A DNA stretch of 64,000 nt from Bolinopsis microptera (GCF_026151205.1 NC_087082.1:4257408-4321407), one strand, 5' to 3'. Counted from the stretch's first letter, positions 23,496 to 37,525 are shown. A program made the numbers and translations. Notes: generated from the sequence alone by a model not told the origin.

Positions 23496-23800
23496 TGTGA
23501 TGGTGCGTCCTGCATGCGGATTGGTCAGCGGAACACAAATGGCACTCGGTGATTGGTCAACGACGTTTTCCCGCCCAGCAGTCGGTAGAACAGTGTTCTA
23601 GTAGCTTTGTTCGAAGTGTGTATGAAACAGAGCCCCCTGGAGCAGCTGGTTTGTTGAACTACTGAACTGGTTTTAAAACGAGAACAATAAAACACAGCTA
23701 CTAACATATGTCATGTATTTAATGCAGAGTCTGAGCAGAGTTTATATAACTCTGAATATGTGAAGTTGTATGAGGACGTGGGCCACCAAAGACCCCTACA
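23496..23800 (+). mobile_element. Probable solo LTR (305 bp)
   Basis: The segment begins TGTGATGG and ends CCCCTACA, matching the TG...CA rule for LTRs, and is flanked by TAAC on both sides (23492-23495, 23801-23804). Inside are two CCAAT boxes in reverse (GATTGGTCA near 23518 and 23552), a GC-rich stretch (TTTTCCCGCCCAG) and an AATAAA near 23687, in the order expected for U3 then R/U5. There is no adjoining retrotransposon interior on either side, so it would be a recombination remnant. The 4-bp duplication is short enough to arise by chance, which limits certainty. Confidence 0.5.
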
Positions 23801-24617
23801 TAACGATGCTTGGCCGGCCGCAGCGCGACCTGCTGACAATAAGCAAAACACGCCCTTCCAAAAACCGCTGCAAACAAACTGTTGAACAATAAGTTAGGCC
23901 GGTCCCACCTTTCATAGTGAAGCTATGATGCATTCTAATATTATATTATTGCTTTCATCTTAACAATGTGAATTTATTTCTGTTATTCTGGCTATTATTA
24001 ACTGACAGTCTTTCATCAGCTTGACAGAGGCATTCCTGCTCAACAGAAATCAGAAAACAAAGATATGACATCTATAGGGCGATCAGGGTTGGACTGCTGT
24101 TCGGTAATAATGTGTCGAAGGTTATTTTTAGTGATTGATCAGGGGTAAAAAAGAAGATGGTAGAAAATACGAGTAAAATCTGAGAAGGGCAGGGTTGTTG
24201 AACGATGACAAATTGACTTTAACCCTTTCGCTGGTCGTTTGCTTTACTGGATAAAGTCTTGCAATTTTTAAGGTACACACACCAAAATATTTGTAGACCT
24301 GATGAGAAATACGTGTCAAGAACAAAACTAGGCAGGGCCAGAGCAGACGCATCCCAGATTCTGAACTTCAATAGCTGCTGGGACTGTACGCAAATGACAG
24401 AAGTTATGAAATCCAATAACCGGTAACCGAGGACACAGTATCGACTTACCAACCAACTCAATATCAGAACAATCCCACATCATCGTCACCATTAACTATT
24501 AACATGATTATCAACTTAACACCTGCACTGGGTGGGACAATGTCAGGTATGTGGTCCATTAATGCAGGTGATCATGTGATATATGGAGAAGATACTTTGG
24601 AGGAGAAAAGGCACCTC
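23801..24617. other. Intergenic stretch, nothing recognised
   Basis: Short frames on the minus strand at 24128-24461 have no recognisable domain. No repeat beyond single copy is evident within the window. Confidence 0.35.
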
Positions 24618-24703
24618 CGCACACTACCTCGGACTGCTATCTGAAGGGTCCTCTTTGTTCCGCACACTACCTCGGACTGCTATCTGAAGGGTCCTCTTTG
24701 TTC
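24618..24703 (+). repeat. Perfect 43-bp tandem duplication
   Basis: Two identical 43-bp units in direct succession (24618-24660 and 24661-24703), each starting CGCACACTACCTCGGACTGC and ending CCTCTTTGTTC. The lack of any mismatch suggests a recent event. It lies 75 bp before the 35-bp minisatellite. Confidence 0.95.
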
Positions 24704-24777
24704 AGGAATATGCGGTTATAAGTGTGACCCGGTATGGGTATAAAGGCCGCTGACGTTAGGTTGGGATTTGTCTAAAA

Positions 24778-26456
24778 ATGCAGGAAAAGTGAAGAGAAGG
24801 GGTAGTTAACTGGTACAGGGAAAGTTAAGAGAAGGGTCAGTTCACTGGTGCAGGGAAAGTGAAGAGAAGGTGCAGTTAACTGGTGCAGGGAAAGTGAAGA
24901 GAAGGTGCAGTTAACTGGTACAGGGAAAGTGAAGAGAAGGTGCAGTTAACTGGTGCAGGGAAAGTGAAGAGAAGGTGCAGTTAACTGGTACAGGGAAAGT
25001 GAAGAGAAGGTGCAGTTAACTGGTGCAGGGAAAGTGAAGAGAAGGGGTAGTTAACTGGTACAGGGAAAGTGAAGAGAAGGTGCAGTTAACTGGTACAGGG
25101 AAAGTGAAGAGAAGGGGCAGTTAACTGGTGCAGGGAAAGTGAAGAGAAGGTGCAGTTAACTGGTACAGGGAAAGTGAAGAGAAGGGGCAGTTAACTGGTA
25201 CAGGGAAAGTGAAGAGAAGGGGCAGTTAACTGGTACAGGGAAAGTGAAGAGAAGGTGCAGTTAACTGGTACAGGGAAAGTGAAGAGAAGGTGCAGTTAAC
25301 TGGTGCAGGGAAAGTGAGGGAAGGGGCAGTTAACTGGTACAGGGAAAGTGAAGAGAAGGTGCGGTTAACTGGTACAGGGAAAGTGAAGAGAAGGTGCAGT
25401 TAACTGGTGCATGGAAAGTGAAGAGAGGGTGCAGTTAACTGGTACAGGGAAAGTGAAGAGAAGGTGCAGTTAACTGGTACAGGGAAAGTGAAGAGAAGGG
25501 ACAGTTAACTGGTGCAGGGAAAGTGAAGAGAAGGGGCAGCTAACTGGTGCAGGGAAAGTGAAGAGAAGGTGCAGTTAACTGGTGCATGGAAAGTGAAGAG
25601 AAGGGGCAGTTAACTGGTGCAGGGAAAGTGAAGAGAAGGGGTAGTTAACTGGTGCAGGGAAAGTGAAGAGAAGGGGTAGTTAACTGGTGCAGGGAAAGTG
25701 AAGAGAAGGGGTAGTTAACTGGTGCAGGGAAAGTGAAGAGAAGGGGTAGTTAACTGGTACAGGGAAAGTGAAAAGAAGGGGTAGTTAACTGGTACAGGGA
25801 AAGTGAAGAGAAGGGGTAGTTAACTGGTGCAGGGAAAGTGAAGAGAAGGGGCAGTTAACTGGTGCAGGGAAAGTGAAGAGAAGGGTAGTTAACTGGTACA
25901 GGGAAAGTGAAGAGAAGGGGAAGTTAACTGGTACAGGGAAAGTGAAGAGAAGGTGCAGTTAACTGGTACAGGGAAAGTTAAGAGATGGGGTAGTTAACTG
26001 GTGCAGGGAAAGTGAAGAGAAGGGGCAGTTAACTAGTACAGGGAAAGTGAAGAGAAGGTGCAGTTAACTGGTGCAGGGAAAGTGAAGAGAAGGGGTAGTT
26101 AACTGGTGCAGGGAAAGTGAAGAGAAGGTGCAGTTAACTGGTGCAGGGAAAGTGAAGAGAAGGTGCAGTTAACTGGTGCAGGGAAAGTGAAGAGAAGGTG
26201 CAGTTAACTGGTGCAGGGAAAGTGAAGAGAAGGGGTAGTTAACTGGTGCAGGGAAAGTGAAGAGAAGGGACAGTTAACTGGTGCAGGGAAAGTGAAGAGA
26301 AGGTGCAGTTAACTGGTGCAGGGAAAGTGAAGAGAAGGTGCAGTTAACTGGTGCAGGGAAAGTGAAGAGAAGGTGCAGTTAACTGGTGCAGGGAAATTGA
26401 AGAGAAGGTGCAGTTAACTGGTACAGGGAAATTGAAGAGAAGGGGTAGTTAACTTG
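24778..26456 (+). repeat. 35-bp minisatellite, about 48 copies
   Basis: Head-to-tail units of 35 bp, each containing AGGGAAAGTGAAGAGAAGG and AGTTAACTGGT. Most differences fall at a few fixed positions (GGTACAG versus GGTGCAG; AAGGTGCAG, AAGGGGCAG or AAGGGGTAG). A few units have small deletions (near 25315 and 25875). The plus strand is strongly purine-rich and the unit holds the palindrome GTTAAC. Unit variants are interspersed and not clustered, which points to ongoing homogenisation. The unit length is not a multiple of three and TGA recurs, so it is not coding. Confidence 0.97.
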
Positions 26457-29400
26457 TGGTTATAAAACCCGGTTCAAAGCACCAGACACGAACACGATCT
26501 GTACGAGACAACCGCCTCCCTCCCTCTACCTTCCACCTGAACCACTCACGACCAGCTCATCAGACTCATAAAGTGCTGGATTAGGTCGAACTTCATATAG
26601 GTATCGGAAATTTTGATTGAGATAAACGTGGATTAAAGATATCAAGTTTCCGCCAATTTTGCAATAGCATCCCGTGTCGCGGACGTAAGATATAATGGAA
26701 CACTACAGAATTCAATTTTCACTGGATTGCGGAGAGCATTAATCTAATTTAATCATTAAAATTCTTAATATGATCCAATCAAGCGCGATTGCTTAGGATC
26801 CTTAGTGCGAAGCGAGAATGAAATCGCGAAAAGCATGCGCTAATTTGAATTGGTAAGACAGGTCATTATAAGTATATCCCATGATCATAGCTTTATATCG
26901 TACATTAAACGATCAGACATAAACTCACATTAACGTATCATAATTCATATTTAGTCGTTCATGGATTCTTTTTGTAATCGTCATCACCAAATTCCTTAGA
27001 TTACAAAAATACCAATGCATCGAGGTATGTCTCCCAGAATAGCATCGAGGTCTGCCTCCAGAAGACTACAGACTGTGTAATGTGTATAAAACTTATACAT
27101 CATGATCAAGTGCTTTTTGGAAAAATCTCCGTAAATGGATTATCATAATATAGGTAGTGATTAAGATCAATGATTTTTTGTAGGTGAGTTACAACTTTTA
27201 CATATGTTCATCTGTCAATTCCTTGATTTCAAGGCAATTGTGAGAAAACGGATACACGGGAAAATAACAGCATGATGATTTTCAGTCTGATAAAGAATTT
27301 CAAAGTTTCGACATTAACTAATCAATTCTTAAACATCCGTTCCACAGAAATGCTAATATCGATAATTGATAAGGTTCCAGGTAAAAGACCTTCTAAAACG
27401 GAGACGTTAAACCAATGAGCTTGAAACAGATCGTCGGGACAGAGCTGAATTAGGAAAATCTTGTTAGAATCTAGTAAAAGCTGAAATGTTTCGACGATCT
27501 GCCTTGCAATTGTCGACTGTATAAATCGTATGACTCAGTAGGATATATATTACGTCTGTACTTTGTGTGTCGCGATTAAACCCGTTTTCAGACTGTTAGT
27601 CCTTGCAATTGGGAACACTTTTCATTGGTAACTTCTAGCAGAGTTGCCACTAATGCAAGTTCCTGCTGTTTTCATATAACATTAACCGACAGGTCCGAAA
27701 GAAATATGGGGACCCTTGTTGCGGTTTCACCTGCGTAGAGACTGGCTGGTGATTAATTGGTAACAAGTCAATTCGGTGCTCGCAAAGAGGTTACGCTATA
27801 CGGACGTGAGAAAGCCACATTAAAGCACGTGTTAACGAAGCAGGTTTTAACTTCAAGTAGACAAAACAATTAATTATTTGCGGTAAAACTAAAAGGAAAA
27901 GGGATAAAAGAAGACGCAAGCCCTGAGAATTGCATCATTCTAGGTACCAAATGCTTGGGTTAACGAGAACCAGGGACACCATAAATATAGCCATGATAGG
28001 GTAATTAGATAAAAATTCTCAAAATCCCTTCAACATGGCGGCAAGAAAAACTATAATAAAAATAACACAAAAGTACCAAAAACATTTTAACTTTAAGTAT
28101 CACAAGTATAAGCCTGATAATGGTATAGCTTCCATGACGCCGCGACCAAAATTAGTCGACCAAAACTCCACAAATTGGCGGAACTGAATAGAAAAAGTCT
28201 GAGCAGGCTATAAATACGTTACAGCTCCTATTATACAAATAGGAGTGTCAATAAAATGATATTACATTTACCTCACAAAACCCACACACGGTACTAGTGG
28301 GCGGGACATTGAAACACCTGTCACGAATAACTCCGCATTTATCCCATAATATAGACTTAGTCAATACCACATAACAAGACAGGAAAGATACAAATATAGT
28401 TAACCTCGTACCATGATAGAGATGAGGCTCGCTGGATAATTGTAATTTGTAAAATACACTTGCATTCCTAAATTTTAAATATACTTCAAAAATGCGATTT
28501 TTCAATATCAATACGAAAACAAATACACGTATTTCGCTACAATGTATTTTAAAACTAGACCAATAAGCTAAACCTCGGGCGATAGAGCGATGCTAACTGG
28601 ACAAATAAACCGCGCATGCATCGTTTGAAACTAACGGACCACGCATTTCCAAAAATCAGTGAATTAAGAATTATTCCTTACAATAATTTGGCAATATATG
28701 GGTGTGTGACTGTAAACACTATCTCAATGTACATTCCTCATATTTACAATGAAATTCTCCAAGCCCTCGGGCTAAGAGCGCATGACATGTACTTGCGGTG
28801 TTGAATTGGATCAGTTGATAGAGGTTGTCCCTTTTGGAAACATTGTATCTGATCAACTTCCCAGGGGATTAAGTCGGTGTCCCAGGAACCTAATCAGAAA
28901 TTAAAAGATGCTATTGTTAAGATAGACGCTTGTGGTTGCATAGGTTGTTTCTACCTTGCAAAACCCTGTAAAACGAAGATGTATGACCCGGAGCTTCGAA
29001 CAAGGACCCGGTAAGTTCCAACAATGATCTACTACAGTGATACGTCAAACTATAGACAAAATTTGACCAATTTACGAGGGACAAAAATTCGTCTTCAAGC
29101 AGTCAGACAACCTTACTAATTAAATATTTACAGTCTAAGCAGTCTGATATTCATCTAGGCTACACTTATGACCAATATCACGTAAGGCGGGATATTTCAA
29201 GCTAAGAATCGATCGCTCTGGCAAGATCCAGACCTGTTCAAACATTCAGCACACCGGAGAGAGCCTAGGTGACGATAAGAAAACTCCCTTACATAATAAA
29301 CTCAAGTACTGTGCCGACCGTCCTTTCGAGACCTAAAATATCGAAATTTATTTGCAAGGACTCCTCCAGAGTTGACAATTGGCTGGGATTTTATAAACTT

Positions 29401-32400
29401 ACAGCGATCAGACTCTTGATGTCCGTTGTAGGGCTGGGAGCTAGTCAAATCTTTGACTGGATCAGTTTAATTTCTGTGCAGTGAGGTCAACTCCAGATAT
29501 CAGGATTAGGATTGACAGGTACTTTGATGATGAAATCCGGTGCTGGACGAGGAAACGTGCCGGGGATTATGGTCGCGGTGTGACGTCTAGCAAATTCGGA
29601 GACAAAACTGTATTGTATCAACGTGACACTATTGACATGAGGAAGCAGACAACTTTTTGACTTATATCAGATTAAAGAATTGGATCACTATAAGGTCGAC
29701 AAGATGTGCGGTCCCGTACATTAACAAAATTAATTTGTCGAAACGTGGTCTGAAAGTGTCCCAATATGATCAGTCAGAGTCCAGATCGATACGGGACCCC
29801 CAAAAAAGCTACGGCGATGATATCAGGAATAATGGATGATGTCACTTCGCTGATAGGACTATTTGATTAATAATCCTATTAAAATAATACTCAAGAAACG
29901 GATCAAGATTAAGTGATACCAAAGCTAAGGCGGGATGTTGCTCTCAATATGCTTTATGAAACGTCTATGTATCCATCTGAAACTATAGATATTGAGCTGC
30001 TTAAATTTACTACATAAAACTACGTAGCCTTATAGTTATAGAATAATAATAATTCAATTTAAAATTACGAAAATACTATCACTGATTGTATCTGCAGAAA
30101 CCTCTGAGAATAGTGGCTCTCCGATAACAGACATTGCATGACATATACAGTCTACATGATAAATTCCTCGCACTGGGATTAATGTTAAGATGTAAGACTC
30201 CTTGTAAAGCTCAGTTCTGTTATATTGATAGTTCACCCCAGACAAACCAGCCTTGTACTTAGAAGATTTGAATAAATAAAACTCAGGTCTAAAGATAGAG
30301 TTCACCACAGAAACCCTGTATCAAAAGTTAGTGTTCAGTTCATGCTCTGAAGACCCAACTGCACATTGCACAATCCAGCAAACTAGATCAACGGGACACT
30401 GAATCCTAGAATTAGAACAGTTTTACAGTGCACCCGTGGGTCCAGCCACACATTCAATCGTTAACAATCGGAATTCACAGTAAAATATGGTGGCCAACTA
30501 ACTGATCTTAATACGTTTCTTCTGCTCTACGGTAATGCGAGCTATCATTTGCAGAACAATCGAAATTAAATCGGCAGGTTCCCGACCGAAAAGAGCCATT
30601 GATATGTAATCATCAACTACAAAGTACAGCATTGCATTAATGTTACATTTTGAGCCTTTCTAATTAGAGTCTAGGGTTGGTGCGAAATTGCAAACACCGC
30701 TTCCTGAACAATCACCTAAATTAGTGCACATTTTATTCGCATATTATCACAGGTTAGAGTGAAGGAGGCAACAATTGTTGCGTTAATCAGGTGATGGAGT
30801 ATGTTTCCTTGTTATAGGCCACTGGCCACATCAAATTTGCACGTGTCACTGAGCCGGGTTGGACACTGGAGGTCCTCTTCAGGAAAAAATTAGAAAGGGT
30901 ACGAATATTTACTACTCTACTCGTTTAGCGTGTAGACTTGAAACATTTTTTGTTGCTAATATTTTGTGTGTGCGCACATAAAATGTGCCAGCTTAACGAA
31001 TAGCGGGATGGTGAGGAGAGATCAGACACTCAAAAGTTATTTCAGGCCACAAAGAATAAAAAACAGATTTAATATATGATACGAAAAATTTTTAACTTTG
31101 TCAAAAAACTTCATTACAGTAGTTTAAGCAACTTTTTAGAAGTAGGTATTTTTGACGGCTCATGTATTCTAAAACAACTCCGAAATTCTTAAAATGGTGG
31201 CACATAGTACTTTGAAGAATAGGAGATTCTTACTGGCCATGAATTGGACGGGATGAGGAGTAGAAGTGATGAAAGAAAACATAAAAACGGGTACAAAAAG
31301 TGTTAAAACAAAAGTAGATCCTTGAAAAAAACCGAAAATATACAACGCTTAAAGTAAGAAAAGATATCAAATAAGTGGGGAAGCTAAAACTGATAAAATA
31401 ATTACTTGCAGCGAAAAGTAATTAACCCTTCAACAGCTACATACCTTGTAATTAAAGCGGTGCGGAATCGTTAGGACTCGGCCAACGCTTCAGGATTCCA
31501 TTCCCTGTCCATGTCATTTTATCAGACCTAAGGAGGGGAGACTTGCATAGTTAGGGATCCATTAATTATACCGGGTACTTGAGTACTTGATAGCATGAAA
31601 TGACCGATATCTCATCTCTTGGGTTATCTAATTATAATAGGCAGGAGACATATGTGACTCGGAGGAGCCGAGGAGGTGCTTTTAAAGTTTAAGCGAAAGA
31701 AGAAGGTCACACACACTGTAAATTATTGTTTATGATGATGTTGATGTATCCGGCACACTGAGGGATAGGAGGATTATATCCTTATAATGTCCAAACATCG
31801 CACTGAGGTATTTGAGATTTTAATGCGAAGTATTTGGAAGAGCACAGCTAGGTGTGTTTTGGGTTTGCTCCCTAAATATTTAATAATTGGTAATTCATGG
31901 TGTGGAAACGAATGCCGTCTACTACTGAGGTCTGTTAAAATACGAATAATGTGAACTTGCAAATCGGCCTAATTTCTCTTCCTTGCTCACTTATATAGTG
32001 AATAAGGTAGTTATGATGGAGATTGCAGGCAGCTTTGCCTAATTTTCAAGTCTCGGTCTTAATGCGACATATTAGGACGGCGGGCCGGCCGGGGACAGTA
32101 ATCAATTGCTAAATATCACAAGTGTTCTACTAGAGTGCTTGACACTTGAAAGTTGTAACGGTATAACACGGTGACACGGTGACACTATCGCGATCAGCGC
32201 TGGGATATAATGGGCACCTAACTGGCCTGGCTCCTTGTGAAGGAGAGAAGGAGAAGGCTGATAAGAGGCCGATAGACTACTACGTAGTGTTTATTAGCTG
32301 TGTTTATTGATGTGATTCTTTGTTGCACTCTTCATCGGCACGCGGAAACACACATGTTAGGTGGTGCTGACGCATGGGATGGCTGGGCGGCTCTGCTAAA

Positions 32401-33736
32401 CAAGCCACTGCCTCCCTTATGTAGGGGTAAAGCAAATAGCACTAGATGTCGAAAAAATGCGAGCATACAATCCTAAATACCATGCACAATTACAGAGACC
32501 AATTAATGATTCGACAGGAACGTTTGGCCACAATTCAGTAAGTTAACGACACTGGCAGCTTCGCTTTTTGATCGGTCACAATGGGTAATATAGGTAATAC
32601 AGGTGTAGTAGGTGGTGAAGGTAAGTAGGTGATGTACAACAATTCCTAAAAAGTGTTAATGAATTTCAAACTGTTAACACGTGGTCTCTCACACCTGTAC
32701 ATTAGTTTTAAAAGGCTGGTAACAACTAAGAATATTCGTAGCTCTGAGAAATTCTTAAAACTCGACTGTAGAATTATGTATAAGTCTTCTAGGATAACAA
32801 ATAGAAATAGTGCCAGTCACATACAGATTATCCGCCCATTAAAATCATCATGTGATCTGAAAAGAGTAAAAAAACTAACTTAAATTCATACATTGTCATT
32901 ACTTTTGGTATAATTACTATGTTCAGATCAGCTTTCCTGATTGCTTTGATTTTTGCTAAGCGGCCGGTGTCATGTGTGTGGATAAATCAAAAAATGACTT
33001 CAGTGAAGAAGTGAGGCTTTACATCCATTGACGAATATATTCGTCGTGACTTGTGCCTTTCGGGATTTTGACCTACACTTTCAGTCTGACAGACTTTGCT
33101 ACTTAAGATGAATAATTAGTTTTTATGTGTGTAAAACAGTCGAAATAGAGCATGTTATAAAGTTTCAGACTAGAGGTATTGCGGGCCAGGTCTGCCCACG
33201 GGCTTTGCTATAATCCATATCATATTGCACAATCTTAATCCTTTAGATAGACTTAATCGAGACAGTAAAGAGGTGCAATCATGCATAACTTTAATTGCAT
33301 CCTGAAGAAAGTGACGAATATACATCATATCATTCATTTAGCTTCAGGTATAAATAGTAATACATCATTGTTAGAAAAACGCTGAGGCACAGCTGGCAAA
33401 CTGAACGGCATATTTCTCGTAAAAATTTTGGGCAGAAACGTTCGGTCGATAAATCAGACCACGATCGACTGGAAACTGTTAAAAAAAACTAGTTTTACTG
33501 TAAACCACCTCAAAAAAGGTGTCATGAATTCAGGCAATCTGCGACACACGTCACACTCAATACACTCAGAGTACTCAAATTATGGCTAAAACTTTAGCAG
33601 CCCACAGAGGCTAGAAAAGAGGACACCTGGGCAGACTAAATTATCGACTGGTTATACAATAACTACTAAATAAACGGAGACAGAAGGACGCCCCACGTCT
33701 CCATGAGCCGCGCGCACGCGTTTAATTCATTAACCC

Positions 33737-33748
33737 CACGTGACGTCA
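33737..33748. promoter_or_regulatory. Overlapping E-box and CRE
   Basis: CACGTGACGTCA: a perfect E-box (CACGTG, bHLH factors) shares two bases with a perfect palindromic cAMP-response element (TGACGTCA, CREB/ATF). A CpG-rich stretch (CCGCGCGCACGCG) lies about 20 bp before it. In animal genomes such clusters mark core promoters, but I cannot assign a gene. Confidence 0.4.
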
Positions 33749-36700
33749 CACATGCTCCGCCAATGATGCAAATTACAGTTCACACTCTCGTCTTCACTGG
33801 GACGTTACAACCTTCTCCTGATCTTAAAACGATCCTGATTGAAGGCACATGACATAGATGATTTCCGGGCTCCTTTCATGCATAGGTGCTCCGCTGAATG
33901 AGTATGATTAGAGATCAAGTGCAGCGACGTGGGAGTAGACATTAACTCTGAGTTGGGCGTCGGACGGTCCTATTTCTGTCAGGGTCGCCTGAATTAACAG
34001 TACTTGTTACTTAACTGTAATTCGAGAGCTCTACAACTACGAGTACGAGTATATCGTGAAAACTTGAAAAGATACTCATACAATGCACTGTAGTCTCAAC
34101 TCTCAAGTCACGTAGACTTGAAATTATTCAGTAAATCATGGTTGCGTAAAACTAAGAATTCGCTTTGCCGACGCGACAATTACATAGTTGAGCCTACTTG
34201 AAAGCTCCATCACATTTGCAACCACATCTATAAAAAGAATGTTCACGCGAAAAGCCCTGGAAGAACAAAATGAAGAAAGATACTCATTACTTACTCATGT
34301 GTAGAAATTATAGCCCGAATATGTACTACAATTTTATTTAAATTATTCTAAATAAGTTGATAAGCTCTGGAAAGGGCTCAGATTCATATTTTTGTTCTGA
34401 CAACTGTTGAGGGATGGATTGAATCAACGGGCCATTCCAACGGCACCCATTCACCAGCATGGTTGATTGTAAGACAGTTTGTCGATAATTTTCACGTGAA
34501 ATGGAAATATGCTGGTGTGGTATGGAAATTTTATTTGTTCGACAAATTGTAATTTGAACTTTCTCGGCTTTGGGCCACATCCTTATTCCTTGCCATTTAC
34601 GAAACCGACGTATTACTTTAAACTGCTGAATGGCAAATTACATGTTCAACTCTAAAACAGGTTCTACCAAGAGATAAATCGAAATTTAAAGTTTTCTGCC
34701 CACTTTAAAAACGTAAACACTCTTTTATTTATGGTTCAATGATCGGTCGGAAGATCAAAAGTTACTTGCATCACTGCATCGTAAACGAAATCAAGTTTCA
34801 ACTCAAAGCCAAATTGAAAACTAAAAGGCCCGAAAATCAATATGTGTCACAGAAAACGTGCAGAACTGGATTAGGATAACCAAAGGGAGAAATACACGAC
34901 GTGAAACTGCAGTTAAATTGGGAAGGGAGGTGAGGTAAGTAAATCACGTGACTAACTTGTAATTAACGGGGCTACCTACTTCCAAACTCGACCGAGGCTT
35001 CGTATCGGGCATGTCCTAATAAGAATCGAATTTAAATCTGAACCAAATCGAATCCCACCGTCTATTTGGTGTAGTACTCAAAACGACCAAGGCACCATTA
35101 AGGTTGTAGTTAATTCTGCGACAAATCTTAAATTATAATGGAAATCCAACTCTAGCACCTGAAAAGTCTAAAACCAGCGTGAAGTTAAGAGCCCGGACAT
35201 TTTGGTCACCTGATCACAGCAGCCGGAAACTTTTTAAAATTCTCGAGAATTGGAACGCCTCGTACAAAAAAAGAAATTGATATTCGTGTTAAAATAAAAA
35301 TATTTGTGGATCTATGAGTATGTGTAATGTTTGGTCCTGATCTTGCATGCAACGAATCTTAGTATATAGAGACAAATTCGCTATTGTACTATTGTATAGC
35401 AATTGCAATTTAGATAAAGATAAAAGTACAATTTTAAACAATTAAACTAGGCACGTTTTCCGGCCCAGTTGTAAAAAATTTACGGTCATGATCTTAATCT
35501 TATCATTATATAAATATAATACGATGATAATAATTTCTTGGAAATTTATCAATTTGTTTGCTGACGTGGTGACGGGTCACTAGTCAATAGTTTGTTAGAT
35601 CTAATAGTTTCATTCATATTTATTTGTCATTATAGTTAAGGTTATACTTATCTCCAATTATATGTTAATAATAATAATAATATGAGAATCAATTATTGCG
35701 GTCGATGAAATGGTTAGCGATCATTTTCTTATTTTGAATATAAGTGATTCGTCATTATAGATGATAAGTTTGATTACCCTATTGACCAGCTAAATGAGTA
35801 AATCTATTCTTAGATTAGCATAACATAGTATTTTATTCGGACTCCTATAATAGGAGAAAGATCAATAGCAATCCAATTATTTCCGCTAAGTATAGATTTA
35901 TGGACCTAATTCAGGATTTCTCCAAATATAGTGTTAAAAAGATTGCATTCGTAGTTTACAGATTTTCCTGTTTTAATCCCAGAAACTCCATATTGCAAGA
36001 AAAGCTCTCTCACTTCAATCTTAACAATTACAGCTACTAAATTGTTGTCAGTTAAATTGCATTGACATTTTTAGATTCTAGATTCCGATAAAATAATCCA
36101 AATATGGAAGTACTCTTCTAATGAAACGATGACAGTAGGCTTTAAGAATGTTCAAAAAACCCAGCCTGGATGATGATCAAATTTATTTCAACCCAACCCA
36201 TTGGCGGTAACACTCAGTTGGTTTACAGAAGACCAGGAGTCGTCCCCAATTCTATAAATATAAGAACAAATCAGGGTCATGTAAAAATGGCCATGTAGTA
36301 GACTAGGGGTGAGTAGGGCGGCTGATGCCGAATCGCCGATGGTGGTGGCCCCTGATTTGACGTCGCGTCCGTCAGAACCCAGGTTAAATTGGTCACATGT
36401 ACATACTGGGTATAATTAAATCATGATCTCATGAGCATGACAAGGACAATTGGTTAGAAGATAGTTTAAGCTTCTGTAAGTGTATCAGATCTGAGTCTAA
36501 GTCTAACCTTGCAACTTTGCAAATCAAATTGTTTGTGCCTGTGGGTTTATGCGGGAGGGGCTGGGAGTACTTCAAGATATTATTCGAACTTCTGAAATCA
36601 ACAATCGATAAACGACATGACCGCAAATCGTAGCGGAAAAACTAACAAGCCCCTGTCATATCTCAGAAACGTGTTGAAACAAGGGCTCCACTCTAATTTA

Positions 36701-37495
36701 TTAAGTTAATGATTAAGTTTTATTAAATTTAATGCTCAGACGGAGGGCCGGTGCACGTTTACTCTCGCTACTTTCCAACGTGTTCAGACATCCAGAGTCT
36801 GTTAGATGGACCAAGAATTGACACCCTTGACGATCGCAACTTATTACTGTTATTAGGGTTATTAACTAATAAAATTACGGAGACATTTTGGTAATATCTT
36901 ACATTTTATTTTACCCCAAATGCCGTATTTGACACGAATTCTGGTGGGCAGTCTGTGTCCTATGTCGAACCAAATTAAGGAGAGATGTTCTGGGTTTATG
37001 GTGGTATTTGGCACTAGTCTAAAACTAAGGTTATCAACCTGACAAAATTTGGGATAACTTTTGGAGTAGGTCGGCTAATCTGTCAAACGATGCACTTGCG
37101 GCTAGGATCTGCTGGCCAAAGAATTCGATCTGACTCAGCCTCTTGTCATTCTCTTTTATTCTCTAGAAATTAAAGACAAAAGAATTTTGCTGAACAATAA
37201 TAACAAAAGTTGAGAAATAAGTTATTAAACTTAACACAGACTGCAATTTAGACATGTCCCAGTGAAATTATGTGCTAAAAATAACTTAAAACCACCAGGG
37301 CTATACAGTTGTTAACATTCGGTTAAAATATATCGTGATCAAAATCGAATTGTGGGTAAAAGGATTAAACTTTTTAAAAACTAGATTACTGCAACTCGAT
37401 TCAATTCAATTTTTCCAAATGTCAAACTCTCGTGATTGTAGACCCTTAGTACTATAGTAGACTGTTTGCAGGGCACATAATAAGCATTGTTTTGG

Positions 37496-37525
37496 TGACG
37501 TCACAGCTACTGTTCCCATGGCAAC
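37496..37525. promoter_or_regulatory. CRE next to a perfect RFX X-box
   Basis: TGACGTCA (37496-37503) is followed 8 bp later by GTTCCCATGGCAAC (37512-37525), which fits the RFX-factor X-box consensus GTHNYYATRRNAAC at every position and is palindromic. CRE plus X-box pairs occur in promoters of ciliary genes and some others. No first exon was recognised on either side, so the target is unknown. A chance match to both motifs so close together is unlikely. Confidence 0.5.

Noticed and set aside
24778..26456. CRISPR-like array
   Set aside because: The 35-bp units are contiguous with no unique spacers, and the genome is eukaryotic.
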